Shown here piece after piece: positions 50,223-58,862 of a DNA stretch of 64,000 nt. The stretch is from Ligilactobacillus araffinosus DSM 20653 (lineage in GTDB: Bacteria; Bacillota; Bacilli; Lactobacillales; Lactobacillaceae), in assembly GCF_001435375.1 (NCBI RefSeq), contig NZ_AYYZ01000008.1, positions 1 through 64,000 of the forward strand, in the 5' to 3' direction. The position numbers and the translations under genes were made by a program. The notes beneath the pieces are model-generated. The model did not search any database. It was not told the origin of the DNA and was given only the letters and a program-made list of their open reading frames with translations. Within the stretch, counting starts at the first letter, position 1. Every line of letters begins with the position of its first letter.

Positions 50223-52244
50223 TTATTTTTCAGATTCATCTGGAAGTTCAGCGTTGATGATCTTTTGCTGGTTAACAAACGGCATTTGCCGCTTCTTTAA
50301 GTAAAGCGGAACACGTTCAACCTTCACGTCACTAAACTCAAGCCCGAACCATTGAACCGGACTGGTTGAATGGTTCTGTAACCAGATCCGTGATGAAATC
50401 AAGAACCGTTTCCACGGTGAAAGATTGGTGTTTGGTGAAAGCAATTCCCGAATCAAAACGAAGACAAAGTCGCCGACTTTCCGGCCAGGAGTTGTGGTGT
50501 ATTCTTGTGGTTGTTCGTCGATGACTCCTTGGTCCATCAAGTCGTTGACGATTTGCCGTAAGTAAAGATTCAAACTATGATTCGATTTGAATCCAAGGTA
50601 AAGTTGTAAGTTAACAACGTTACGGGTCCCCATCATATCAACCGTATAGTAGTTAGTATATGGTTCATTTGTAGTATTGATTGTTACAAACCAGTATACT
50701 TTGGCCCGTTTAGGTTGTTTATCTAAAATCGAGTATAGAATCTCTCGTTTAACCTTGTGATTAGGTTTAACCTTAGCTAGCATGATTAAGTTACTCATAT
50801 ATAATGGAATACTTTCATCTTGTGAAAGGGCAACAAGTTGATCAACGTAATCATCTAAACAAACCTCTTCAGTAGCATCCATTAAGTCATCACGAACGCG
50901 GTTACCGTAATACCAGATAACCATGATAAAGATCAGAACGGCTGTAATTAATGCTGTTACGTAACCACCGTGAACAAATTTAACTAAACTTGAAATGAAG
51001 AAGATGGTTTCGATCGAACCGAAAAACAGTAGGCACATTAATGCAAGCGGCGTTGACCATCGTCCGCGAATGTATTCAAACAGCAAGAATGTCGTCATTA
51101 ACATTGTTAACGTGATTGCTAATCCATAAGCTGCTTCCATGTGTTCAGATGTTCTGAAGAAGAAGACAATGCTTAAGGTAATTGCACACAGAATCCAGTT
51201 AACAACTCCGATGTAGATTTGGCCCTTCAACACATTCGGGTGGTAAACCTTTAACCGTGGTAGAATCTTCAATCCAATTGCTTCTTCAACTAAAGTGTAT
51301 GAACCGGTGATCAAGGCTTGAGAAGCGATGATTGCAGCTAGGGTTGCAATAACAACCCCGACAAGGTAAACCGAGTGCGGAAGCATATCATAAAACGGAT
51401 TGATGTTTGACGTTACGGTTTGGTGTTTGATTTGGTGAATAATCCAAGCACCTTGACCGAAGTAGTTTAAAATCAATGACAGGTAAACAAATGGCCAGGT
51501 AATATAAACGTTTCGCCGACCAACGTGGCCCATATCTGAGTATAAGGCTTCTGCCCCAGTAGTTGCCAAGAAAATACTTCCTAAAATAAAAATACCCATT
51601 TTATTGTGAGGACTGAAAAGAACCTGCAATCCATAGATGGGGTTTAGTGCTCGTAAAACGGTTAAATCCTTACACATATTAGCAAACCCGAATACAGCAA
51701 GAAAACCGAACCAGAATACCATAACGATTCCAAAGGTTTTCCCAATTGAACTAGTTCCTAATCGTTGAACAAGAAAAAGGATCAGCAGGATTGTGATTGT
51801 AATCAAAACAACATCATTTTGATTAGTAACGGGAATGACGTTACCAAACTTAAATCCTTTTAGCCCTTCAATTGCGGTTGTAACAGTAACGGCTGGGGTT
51901 AATGTCCCATCTGCAAGGATTGCAGCTCCTCCAATTAAAGCGGGAATAATCAGCCATTTAGCCCTTTTTTTTACAAGAGCATAAAGAGCAAAAATTCCTC
52001 CTTCACCGTGGTTATCGGCGCGCATTGCAATTACGACGTATTTGATAGTTGTAATAATCATTAACGTCCAGAAAATTAATGATAAGCAGCCAATAATATA
52101 ATTTGGAGTTACATGTGTTACTCCGCCTTGATCGCCGATAAGAGCGTTCATAACATACAAGGGGGATGTTCCGATATCACCATAAACAATTCCTAAGGTA
52201 ATAATGGCTCCCAAGAAGTATTCTTTGCCATATTTCTTTAACAA
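50223..52244 (-). CDS. kup: KUP-family potassium uptake protein
   Basis: A 673-residue K+/H+ symporter. The conserved GIVYGDIGTSPLYV lies in the first helix and ILADGTLTPAVTVTTAIEGL follows; about 12 membrane helices precede a 200-residue cytoplasmic tail. TTG start behind AAGGAGG on the minus strand. I looked for a cyclic di-AMP (ydaO) riboswitch in the 210-base upstream region and did not see its conserved blocks. Confidence 0.94.
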   Translation of the reverse strand: MLKKYGKEYFLGAIITLGIVYGDIGTSPLYVMNALIGDQGGVTHVTPNYIIGCLSLIFWTLMIITTIKYVVIAMRADNHGEGGIFALYALVKKRAKWLIIPALIGGAAILADGTLTPAVTVTTAIEGLKGFKFGNVIPVTNQNDVVLITITILLILFLVQRLGTSSIGKTFGIVMVFWFGFLAVFGFANMCKDLTVLRALNPIYGLQVLFSPHNKMGIFILGSIFLATTGAEALYSDMGHVGRRNVYITWPFVYLSLILNYFGQGAWIIHQIKHQTVTSNINPFYDMLPHSVYLVGVVIATLAAIIASQALITGSYTLVEEAIGLKILPRLKVYHPNVLKGQIYIGVVNWILCAITLSIVFFFRTSEHMEAAYGLAITLTMLMTTFLLFEYIRGRWSTPLALMCLLFFGSIETIFFISSLVKFVHGGYVTALITAVLIFIMVIWYYGNRVRDDLMDATEEVCLDDYVDQLVALSQDESIPLYMSNLIMLAKVKPNHKVKREILYSILDKQPKRAKVYWFVTINTTNEPYTNYYTVDMMGTRNVVNLQLYLGFKSNHSLNLYLRQIVNDLMDQGVIDEQPQEYTTTPGRKVGDFVFVLIRELLSPNTNLSPWKRFLISSRIWLQNHSTSPVQWFGLEFSDVKVERVPLYLKKRQMPFVNQQKIINAELPDESEK

Positions 52245-52301
52245 AGTAATTTTCCTCCTTATGGATATAAGAATAATTGCATATATTTAAATTAATTAAA
52301 C

Positions 52302-52338
52302 AAAAGGTATCATAACGAATATGATACCATTTTTTTTG
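52302..52338. terminator. Hairpin between DUF454 gene and kup
   Basis: GGTATCATA (52306-52314) and TATGATACC (52320-52328), perfect 9-bp stem with loop ACGAA. On the minus strand it is followed by CTTTTGTTT and probably ends the dedA-DUF454 transcript. The better T-tract lies on the plus strand, where no gene reads in. Confidence 0.65.
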
Positions 52339-52454
52339 ATATTTTCGCTGTTTTTTACGAATTGTTATTTTCTTGTAATGTAAAAAAGATTGACAAAATA
52401 ATAAAAAAATAATAATGAAGCATTGAATTTTTTCAAAGTTCATTATTATTAAAT

Positions 52455-52727
52455 TTAATGATGCCAATGCTGCGTAATTCGCTGTAAAAAAGGATGTTGC
52501 GCGATAATTTGAGTACATTTACGTTCAAACTTTAAAATGTACTTTTGGTAAAAATTACGTTCTCGAATCCAGCGATGGAATTTAGGTGCGCCTTTAGATA
52601 AACAGAAAAACGCAATAATTAAAAATGGAATTTGAGGAATAACTGGTAAAACAATTCCAATTATACCGAGAATAAAGAAGATTGCAGCAACGATCAGCCA
52701 GCATGTTTTCTTTGCATATGATGTCAT
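52455..52727 (-). CDS. DUF454 (YbaN-like) small membrane protein
   Basis: 90 residues. Two closely spaced helices with GIIGIVLPVIPQIPFL, then FCLSKGAPKFHRWI, the DUF454 signature. Function unknown. The start overlaps the dedA stop by four bases (ATGA), so the two are coupled. Confidence 0.82.
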   Translation of the reverse strand: MTSYAKKTCWLIVAAIFFILGIIGIVLPVIPQIPFLIIAFFCLSKGAPKFHRWIRERNFYQKYILKFERKCTQIIAQHPFLQRITQHWHH

Positions 52728-53341
52728 TTAATGCTCCTTTTGGTTTTTCGCCGATAAATTAAATACCCACATCCAATAATAATGATTACAAGTAAAAGCA
52801 AAATAAAACTATATTTTTCAATCAAAACAGAAAAGTTTTCCCATGATGCGCCAGCAAATCTGCCAATCAAGATTAAAACGGCATTCCAAATTAAAGAACC
52901 ACCAGCGGTAAAAAGCAAAAATTTCTTGATTGAAAATTCAGCCATTCCAGCAGGAACCGAAATTAAACTTCGAATAACTGGAAGAAATCTTCCCCAAAAC
53001 GCAGTTGAACTTCCATGCTGTTCAAAAAAATGTTGTGCCTTTTTAAGATGTGCCATTTTAAAATGAAGAATTTTTCCCCATTTTCCATTGATCAGCTGTT
53101 CTAATCTTTCAAAGGAAATTAATTTTCCTAAAAGATAAAGGATAATTGCGCCAATTAACGCTCCAATCGTTGATGCGATAATTAATCCTCCGAGATTCAA
53201 GTGAGCTGACAGTGATAAAAAACCACTAAAAGTTAAAATAACCTCAGATGGAATCGGCGGAAAAATATTTTCAACGGCAATTAAGATAGCCACCGCAAAG
53301 TAGCCATAATTACTGATAAAATCAATGATTGTTGTGTTCAT
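52724..53341 (-). CDS. DedA-family membrane protein
   Basis: 205 residues. FPPIPSEVILTFSGFLS and GRFLPVIRSLISVPAG are the conserved DedA (SNARE-associated/VTT) motifs with the Arg and Glu needed in E. coli homologues. Members include lipid-carrier flippases and proton-linked transporters; which applies here is unknown. ATG behind AAAGGA. Confidence 0.88.
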   Translation of the reverse strand: MNTTIIDFISNYGYFAVAILIAVENIFPPIPSEVILTFSGFLSLSAHLNLGGLIIASTIGALIGAIILYLLGKLISFERLEQLINGKWGKILHFKMAHLKKAQHFFEQHGSSTAFWGRFLPVIRSLISVPAGMAEFSIKKFLLFTAGGSLIWNAVLILIGRFAGASWENFSVLIEKYSFILLLLVIIIIGCGYLIYRRKTKRSIK

Positions 53342-53423
53342 AGAAATCCTTTCATTACTAAAGTATTGATAGTGTACCTGAATTGGCGTTAAAAAGCGAG
53401 TAGAAAAAACGAATTTAATAAAA

Positions 53424-53461
53424 AACCAAAAAAGAGGTCATGACTTTAGTCATGGCCTCTT
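53424..53461 (-). terminator. Terminator of the oleate hydratase-family gene
   Basis: On the minus strand, an AGAGG-CCATGAC/GTCATGA-CCTCT type stem with loop TAAA and a long T-tract. Confidence 0.85.
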
Positions 53462-53484
53462 AAATATCAAAATTGATTTAAATG

Positions 53485-55179
53485 TTAATCGAACATCCGC
53501 TTGGCAGCCTTCATTAAGGTTACCGGATCATGGTCATATCGCGGTGTCTTAACAAGCTTTGAGTCAGGAACACCGGCAAAGTGGAAGGCGGCAATTTCAC
53601 CAGAACGAACGGCACTTTCTTCGGTGAAGATCATTTGATATGGTTGTTCGACAAATTCACCGGTGAATGCCAAGTTTGTTGAAAAGTCTGGAATTACCTT
53701 TGGCCGATCAGTCTTTGCTCGGTTGTTGAAAAGGGCAGAAGCGTATGGCATGTATACAGGAATACAGTTAATGACGCTTTCAAGAATTTGATCTTTCTTC
53801 TTCATAATATTCGTTGGTCCAGGATCAACTTTTGAAAGTTGCCCAAGCAATTCTTCGAGCATTTCTTTCCCGGTCATCTTGATGTATTGCTTGTGAACAA
53901 ATTCACCTTCACGCCGCGGATATAAGAAGTAACCCCAAATAACCGTTTCATTTGGCTTTTGCGTTGTGAAGTGCGGCTGGTGGTGAACCACGATCGACAT
54001 GTTAACGTCTTTTTGACCTAACGGGGTAATCGGTTCGGTTGAAATAAATGAATTCAATGCATTTCCAGGAACCTGGTTGGTGATCCGGGTAATTTCATTG
54101 ATCAAAGTATGATCCTTCGTTGTCAACGTGAAACTTACCCATTCGGATGCGTCTCGGTCAGCAAAGAATTTATCTGGATTACCAAGGTTGTAGAAGTGTT
54201 CAGTTGCTTGTTTCCAAAGCGACGAAGCTGCGCCGTAATCTGGATTTTCAGGAGCAGGCGTATTGTAGTCACCCAACGTTGCGGAATCAGTAATTGAACC
54301 GTTGGTAAAGAAGATGGCGGTTTCATCATCAATGGCAACGTGTTCTTCAAGTCCGCTGTCAGTATTTAACATCTTTAACCCAGTAACCGTAATTTCATCT
54401 TGCATCTTGGTGTCCTTAAATTCAAAGGCAGTTACCCGCCGGTTCATTATAAATTTGCACCCTGCGCCTTCAAGGTATTTGATTAACGGAAGCATGATAC
54501 TTTCAAACTGGTTGTAACGTGTCCGGTTGACCCCAACGAGGTGTTCGATTTGGGTGAATTCATAAATCATTTGGTGCATATAGCGCCGTAATTCTTGAGC
54601 AGATGATTGGGTTCGGAATGCAAAGGTTGTTTCCCACATGTACCAGAAATTAGTTTGGAAAATGTGGGGATCGTCCTTGAAGTATTCGGCAATTGAAACG
54701 TTATCAAGTTTCGTTTCTTCATCATCCCGCATTAAGATCAACTTGGTCAGTAATAGCCGATCCGTATTGTTCAATCCTAATTTATGACCATCGACGATGC
54801 CTTTTCCGCCTTGAAGAAGTCGCGCTACATCATAAGTCCGATGTTGAGCATCAAAATCACGGGTATCTTCAGCGGCGGTCATTCCAGGTTCCGTAACTGA
54901 TGGAATCCGGTCTAGTAAGTCCATTAAATCAACGTATGTCCGGTAGTTTAACATCCGACCGCCCCGTGCAATAAACCCCTTTGTATTTTCCATAGGGTGA
55001 TTTTTATTCCAGTATTCGGTGGCAGCTTCTGAAGCGGTTGAACCATCATTTGAACCATGCTTATCGAGCGCATAGAAAGTAATATCTTCAGGGTTCCAGT
55101 GACCTTCTTGAATTAAGTAGACCGCTGCAGCCATGTTGGCGATTCCAGCACCGATCATTACAGCTTTGCTTTTAATCAT
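53485..55179 (-). CDS. Oleate hydratase family protein (MCRA)
   Basis: 564 residues. The N-terminal FAD fold has GAGIANMAAAVYLI, followed by GSNDGSTA, and the C-terminal half carries NLAFTGEFVEQPYQMIFTEESAVRSGE. The family adds water to the cis-9 double bond of oleate or linoleate. At residues 72-77 the FAD-binding loop reads RGGRML, where characterised enzymes have RGGREM with a catalytic Glu; Met is found at that place. It may therefore be a variant with changed activity. ATG behind AGGAGGG. Single gene, with a cre-like site upstream. Confidence 0.88.
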   Translation of the reverse strand: MIKSKAVMIGAGIANMAAAVYLIQEGHWNPEDITFYALDKHGSNDGSTASEAATEYWNKNHPMENTKGFIARGGRMLNYRTYVDLMDLLDRIPSVTEPGMTAAEDTRDFDAQHRTYDVARLLQGGKGIVDGHKLGLNNTDRLLLTKLILMRDDEETKLDNVSIAEYFKDDPHIFQTNFWYMWETTFAFRTQSSAQELRRYMHQMIYEFTQIEHLVGVNRTRYNQFESIMLPLIKYLEGAGCKFIMNRRVTAFEFKDTKMQDEITVTGLKMLNTDSGLEEHVAIDDETAIFFTNGSITDSATLGDYNTPAPENPDYGAASSLWKQATEHFYNLGNPDKFFADRDASEWVSFTLTTKDHTLINEITRITNQVPGNALNSFISTEPITPLGQKDVNMSIVVHHQPHFTTQKPNETVIWGYFLYPRREGEFVHKQYIKMTGKEMLEELLGQLSKVDPGPTNIMKKKDQILESVINCIPVYMPYASALFNNRAKTDRPKVIPDFSTNLAFTGEFVEQPYQMIFTEESAVRSGEIAAFHFAGVPDSKLVKTPRYDHDPVTLMKAAKRMFD

Positions 55180-55281
55180 GCAAATCCCTCCTAAAATGTT
55201 GTTAACGATTACATTTATATTATACTATGTTAGATCAATTTTTGTTGATTTTAAGTTTTAAGACTCTTTAAAATCCACGAA

Positions 55282-55295
55282 CGTTATCGTTTACA
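55282..55295 (-). promoter_or_regulatory. Candidate cre (CcpA) site
   Basis: On the minus strand TGTAAACGATAACG matches 13 of 14 positions of TGWAANCGNTNWCA. It lies in the divergent region between the oleate hydratase-family gene and copY-like gene and overlaps the -35 of the latter. Confidence 0.5.
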
Positions 55296-55319
55296 AACCA
55301 TTGCCTTATATTGTAGAAT
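55290..55319 (+). promoter_or_regulatory. Promoter of the CopY-like regulator
   Basis: TTTACA (55290-55295), 18-base spacer, TAGAAT (55314-55319), 40 bases before the gene. Confidence 0.6.
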
Positions 55320-55358
55320 CTAAGGTAAAAAAGTTAGGACAAAGAAGGGTAGTTAAGC

Positions 55359-55787
55359 ATGTCGGCAAAGGTTGAAATTAGTAATGCTGAGTGGGAAATC
55401 ATGCGGTTACTATGGACGTTGAAAAGCGCGACAAGCCGCCAATTGACGAAGTTACTTTCTGCTAAATTTCAATGGAAAACAGCAACTGTAAAGACTTTAT
55501 TACGCCGCCTTGCTGATAAAAAGATTGTCCGGATTGAAAAAAATGGACGAGCATTCACATATTATCCAAATGTCCCTGAACAAGAGACGATCGAACATCA
55601 ATTGATGGATTCTGTAGGAAAAATTTGTCAAATGCATGTAGGAAAAACTCTTGATGAAGTGATTAAGGAGGTTCCGCTGACGCAAAATGATATTGCGCGT
55701 TTGCAGGAAACGTTAAAAGTAAAATCAAAGAATGCACCAACTGAATTGGAGTGTAATTGTTTATCTTGCTCTCAGTCGAAAAGCTAG
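55359..55787 (+). CDS. CopY/TcrY-type (BlaI superfamily) repressor
   Basis: 142 residues. The winged-helix domain begins ISNAEWEIMRLLW and includes TATVKTLLRRLADK, as in CopY and BlaI repressors. CopY ends in CxC-x4-CxC to bind copper or zinc; here the tail reads CNCLSC with three cysteines, so metal sensing may be altered. No copper ATPase or copper chaperone follows, and no TACAnnTGTA cop box is seen at its own promoter. Confidence 0.78.
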   Translation: MSAKVEISNAEWEIMRLLWTLKSATSRQLTKLLSAKFQWKTATVKTLLRRLADKKIVRIEKNGRAFTYYPNVPEQETIEHQLMDSVGKICQMHVGKTLDEVIKEVPLTQNDIARLQETLKVKSKNAPTELECNCLSCSQSKS

Positions 55788-55939
55788 GTGGAAGGAAGCG
55801 AATTGCTATTTAACGATAAGCTGATTGAGACGCTAATGGTTAGGATAGCAGATTAATGAGGCGGATTGTTTACAGTATTTTTTAATTAAGATGTTTCAAG
55901 AAATGAGTAGCTGTCTGATCTCGGCAGTAGTTTTGTTTA

Positions 55940-55969
55940 TTTACAAAGGATTGAGCTCCGATGTATAAT
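55940..55969 (+). promoter_or_regulatory. Promoter of the MarR-type regulator
   Basis: TTTACA (55940-55945), 18-base spacer, TATAAT (55964-55969). The 150 bases between the CopY-like gene and this promoter hold no gene or recognisable element. Confidence 0.65.
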
Positions 55970-56016
55970 AAATAGTCACTTAAGAGAGAATAAGAATAGA
56001 TAGGAAGTGTTAAGTT

Positions 56017-56448
56017 ATGTTGTCAATGCAAAAAACAATGATCGATTTATTACAAAAAGTTCAACTTCACAATCATTTAAATCAGTATAAAGAATTTGAA
56101 AAATTGGGTGCAATTGATATGTACTATCTTGAAGCTATCAACCAATCAAACAATACAACGATTGGTGCAGTTTCAAGAATGTTAAATCAATCAACACCTA
56201 ACACTAATTATCACATAAAAAAATTAATGCGGCTGGGTTTGATTGAAAAGAAAGTTGATCAACAGGACCGGCGAGTATACCATCTTACAGTTACGAAGAA
56301 GTATGTTGAAATGATGGATAACAACACTGAGTTTTGGCAAAAATTGCAAGATGGACTTGAGAAAAAAGTCTCACCTTCAGATTTGGCAATTTTCAAGCGG
56401 GTTCTTGAAAGAACACTTGATGTAATTGATGAAAATAATGAAAATTAA
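56017..56448 (+). CDS. MarR-family transcriptional regulator
   Basis: 143 residues with the winged-helix core: TTIGAVSRMLNQSTPNTNYHIKKL is the recognition helix region and LGLIEKKVDQQDRRVYHLT the wing. The effector is unknown. It lies upstream of a fumarate reductase-type flavoprotein, from which a terminator-like hairpin separates it, so regulation of that gene is possible but not shown. Confidence 0.85.
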   Translation: MLSMQKTMIDLLQKVQLHNHLNQYKEFEKLGAIDMYYLEAINQSNNTTIGAVSRMLNQSTPNTNYHIKKLMRLGLIEKKVDQQDRRVYHLTVTKKYVEMMDNNTEFWQKLQDGLEKKVSPSDLAIFKRVLERTLDVIDENNEN

Positions 56449-56453
56449 CATAA

Positions 56454-56499
56454 GGCAATAGGGCTGTCCGAATAGGCAGTTCTATTGCCGTTTTGTTTT
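56454..56499 (+). terminator. Terminator between marR-type gene and flavoprotein
   Basis: GGCAATAG (56454-56461) pairs with CTATTGCC (56482-56489), with an inner CTGTC/GGCAG pairing, then a T-rich tail. The flavoprotein start lies only 28 bases beyond the stem and no separate promoter is obvious, so this could be an attenuator. Confidence 0.75.
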
Positions 56500-56516
56500 A
56501 TTTAGGAGGAATTTAT

Positions 56517-57851
56517 ATGAACGACCAAGTCGAAACAATCATTATTGGAGCAGGGTGTGCGGGATTAACGGCTGCTTTACAAGTCCATGAAATCGGGAAG
56601 CGGGTTATGATTTTAGAAAAAATGCTAAAGATTGGCGGTAACTCAATGCGAGCATCTTCAGGAATGAATGCATCAGAAACGGATTTGCAGCTTAAAAATG
56701 GAATAATTGATAGTTCCGATCAGTTTTATGACGAAACTTTCCAAGCGGGCGGGAAAATGAATGATCCTGAATTGTTGCGTTATTTTACAACTCATACCAA
56801 TAGTGCAATTGAATGGTTAAAACAATATGGGATTGACTTAGGGGATTTAACTACCCTTGGAGGGATGAGTTGTGCGCGGACCCATCGTCCAACTGATACC
56901 TCACCAATTGGGGCTTATCTTGTTAAAAAGTTGGCAGCAGCGGTCGAAAAGGCTAAAATTGAGATCAAAACCGATTGTAAAGTAATTAAACTTCAACGTA
57001 CCCAAGCAGGATATCAAATATTAGTTAATCAAAATGAACAGCAACTACACTTTGAGTGTCAGAATGTAATTTTAGCTACTGGTGGTTTTGGAGCTTCGCG
57101 GAGACTAATTAGTCGTTATGCACCGCAGTATGCAGATTTTAAAACTACTAACCAAGTGGGAGCAACGGGAGATGGACTTGAATTAGCTCACAATTTGGGA
57201 GCGCAGTTGATTCAACTTAACCTTGTTCAAATTCACCCTACAGTTCAACAAGATAATCCGCATACATATTTAATCGGCGAAACGGTTCGCGGGGAAGGCG
57301 CTATTTTGGTGAATAATAATGGAAAACGATTTGTAAACGAGTTGACTACCCGTAAAAAGGTTTCAAATGCAATTATTGCTCAGCCAACAGGACATGCATT
57401 CCTCATTTTGGACCAGAAAGTTTTTCAGCGAGTAAAAGCTCTTGAATTTTATCAAAGTGTTGGTTTAGTTAAGCAAGCTGATACCCTTAAAGCGTTAGCT
57501 GATCAAATTAAAATTGACTCACAAGTTTTGAATGAAACGATTACTGAATGGAATACCGCGGTTGAAAATCAAAAAGACGCCCAATTTGGACGTCAAACAG
57601 GGATGCGTACGCTTGATACTGCACCTTTTTATGCAATTCATGTTGCTCCGGCAGTTCACTATACGATGGGCGGTATTCATATTGATAAGGAAACCCATGT
57701 TTTAGATGAAAATGGCAATATTATCCCCGGTTTATTTGCTGCGGGTGAAGTTGCTGGTGGGTTACACGGGAATAATCGGGTTGGCGGAAATTCGATTGCC
57801 GAAACAATTGTCTTTGGTCGTCAAGCAGGAATTCAATCAAGCAAAGATTAA
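56517..57851 (+). CDS. Fumarate reductase flavoprotein subunit (flavocytochrome c type)
   Basis: 444 residues. Dinucleotide-binding IIIGAGCAGLTAALQ, then ATGGFGAS, ETVRGEGAILVNN (catalytic Arg region), HYTMGGIHID (catalytic His) and GNNRVGGNSIAET. It is the soluble FAD-only form that lactobacilli use to reduce fumarate to succinate. ATG 56517 follows AGGAGGA. Its stop overlaps that of the convergent mleR by two bases. It sits next to the malolactic genes, consistent with a shared malate/fumarate pool. Confidence 0.88.
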   Translation: MNDQVETIIIGAGCAGLTAALQVHEIGKRVMILEKMLKIGGNSMRASSGMNASETDLQLKNGIIDSSDQFYDETFQAGGKMNDPELLRYFTTHTNSAIEWLKQYGIDLGDLTTLGGMSCARTHRPTDTSPIGAYLVKKLAAAVEKAKIEIKTDCKVIKLQRTQAGYQILVNQNEQQLHFECQNVILATGGFGASRRLISRYAPQYADFKTTNQVGATGDGLELAHNLGAQLIQLNLVQIHPTVQQDNPHTYLIGETVRGEGAILVNNNGKRFVNELTTRKKVSNAIIAQPTGHAFLILDQKVFQRVKALEFYQSVGLVKQADTLKALADQIKIDSQVLNETITEWNTAVENQKDAQFGRQTGMRTLDTAPFYAIHVAPAVHYTMGGIHIDKETHVLDENGNIIPGLFAAGEVAGGLHGNNRVGGNSIAETIVFGRQAGIQSSKD

Positions 57852-58726
57852 ATTGATTTTCGTAAAATATCAAGCACTTTTTGCTGTTTATTAGTCAAAA
57901 GGTGACGAGCATGGTACGCAATTGCCATGTTGAAAACGGGAAAGCTTTCAGTTTCAATGCTTATTGCATGTAAATTGTCATTCGGATTGATTGCAATTGA
58001 TGTTAAAAGACTGATTCCGGTGTTTTCGGCAACGAGCGCTTTTAAAATATTGATATTGTCAGTATGACAGACAATATTTGGACGAAAGTGACCTAAGCGG
58101 GCCACTTTTTTTAATGCTCGCTGGTGAATGAAACTTTCATTTTGAGAAATAAAGCGTTGGCCGCGTAATTCATCTAAGGTTACAGAATCGCGATTAGCCC
58201 ATGAATGTTCTTTACCGACAACAATTTTATACGGCGAACGGGCGAAGGTTTCAGTAATGAGGTTAGGTTCTTTTAACGGTGAATTTGATCCGAGAAGAGC
58301 GATATCAAGGTCGCCGTTTAAAAGCATTTTACGACAAGTTGTTGATCCGCGACTGACAATCGTTAAGTCATTTAATAAGTCGTTCCGTAATAAAGCAGGG
58401 GTAACGGGCGGAAAGTAATATGTTCCGATAATTGGAGGAAGCCCGAAAATAATTTTTTGTTTATCGGCATTGTGGATTTCTTTAGCAGCAACTTTGAGTT
58501 CCTGGATAATATGCCGGCTATGTTCATAAAATTGTTTTCCGGCATCGGTAATGATCAATTCTTTATGAGATTGATTACGAATAAAGAACTTGGTGTTAAA
58601 TTCATCTTCTAAACGCTTAATTGCCATGGTAATTGTAGGCTGACTAACGTTGAATTTTTGGGCAACAATTGAAAAATTTTTAGTTGTAATCAATTCATCA
58701 AAATATTCAATGTCTTTAATATTCAT
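57848..58726 (-). CDS. mleR: LysR-family regulator MleR
   Basis: About 292 residues. The N-terminal helix-turn-helix (NIKDIEYFDELITTKNFSIV...VSQPTITMAIKRLE) is followed by a substrate-binding domain. It is divergent from the malolactic gene, the classic LysR arrangement, and MleR activates malolactic genes in response to malate in lactic acid bacteria. ATG 58726 is chosen (AGGTGT upstream); an ATG eight codons earlier would place the ribosome binding site within the coding region. Confidence 0.88.
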   Translation of the reverse strand: MNIKDIEYFDELITTKNFSIVAQKFNVSQPTITMAIKRLEDEFNTKFFIRNQSHKELIITDAGKQFYEHSRHIIQELKVAAKEIHNADKQKIIFGLPPIIGTYYFPPVTPALLRNDLLNDLTIVSRGSTTCRKMLLNGDLDIALLGSNSPLKEPNLITETFARSPYKIVVGKEHSWANRDSVTLDELRGQRFISQNESFIHQRALKKVARLGHFRPNIVCHTDNINILKALVAENTGISLLTSIAINPNDNLHAISIETESFPVFNMAIAYHARHLLTNKQQKVLDILRKSI

Positions 58727-58763
58727 TGTAAACACCTGATTTATCAGCAATTTATTTTGTCAT

Positions 58764-58778
58764 ATAAATATTCTTTAT
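58764..58778. promoter_or_regulatory. LysR-type box in the mleR-mleA region
   Basis: ATAAA-TATTC-TTTAT is an inverted repeat that contains T-N11-A (58765 and 58777), the LysR motif. It lies between divergent mleR and mleA, 15 bases before the mleA -35. AT-rich surroundings make chance possible. Confidence 0.45.
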
Positions 58779-58792
58779 AATAACACGTTAAT

Positions 58793-58822
58793 TTGACTAT
58801 AAATATTAAGAAAAATTAAAAT
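58793..58822 (+). promoter_or_regulatory. Promoter of mleA-mleP
   Basis: TTGACT (58793-58798), 18-base spacer, TAAAAT (58817-58822), about 40 bases before mleA. Confidence 0.65.
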
Positions 58823-58862
58823 AACGCTGTAAACATTAAAGAAAAGAAGAGGCGGATAGGAT

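Noticed and set aside
52245-52454. Possible cyclic di-AMP (ydaO) riboswitch upstream of kup
   Set aside because: Lactobacillus potassium genes can carry it, but the conserved blocks are not visible; only a simple 9-bp hairpin is present.
55282-55319. CopY operator (TACAnnTGTA) at the CopY-like promoter
   Set aside because: TACA and TGTA occur, but 18 or so bases apart and not as the compact palindrome.
58801-58860. cre site ahead of mleA
   Set aside because: The only CG-centred candidate near AACGCTG mismatches the consensus at several fixed positions.
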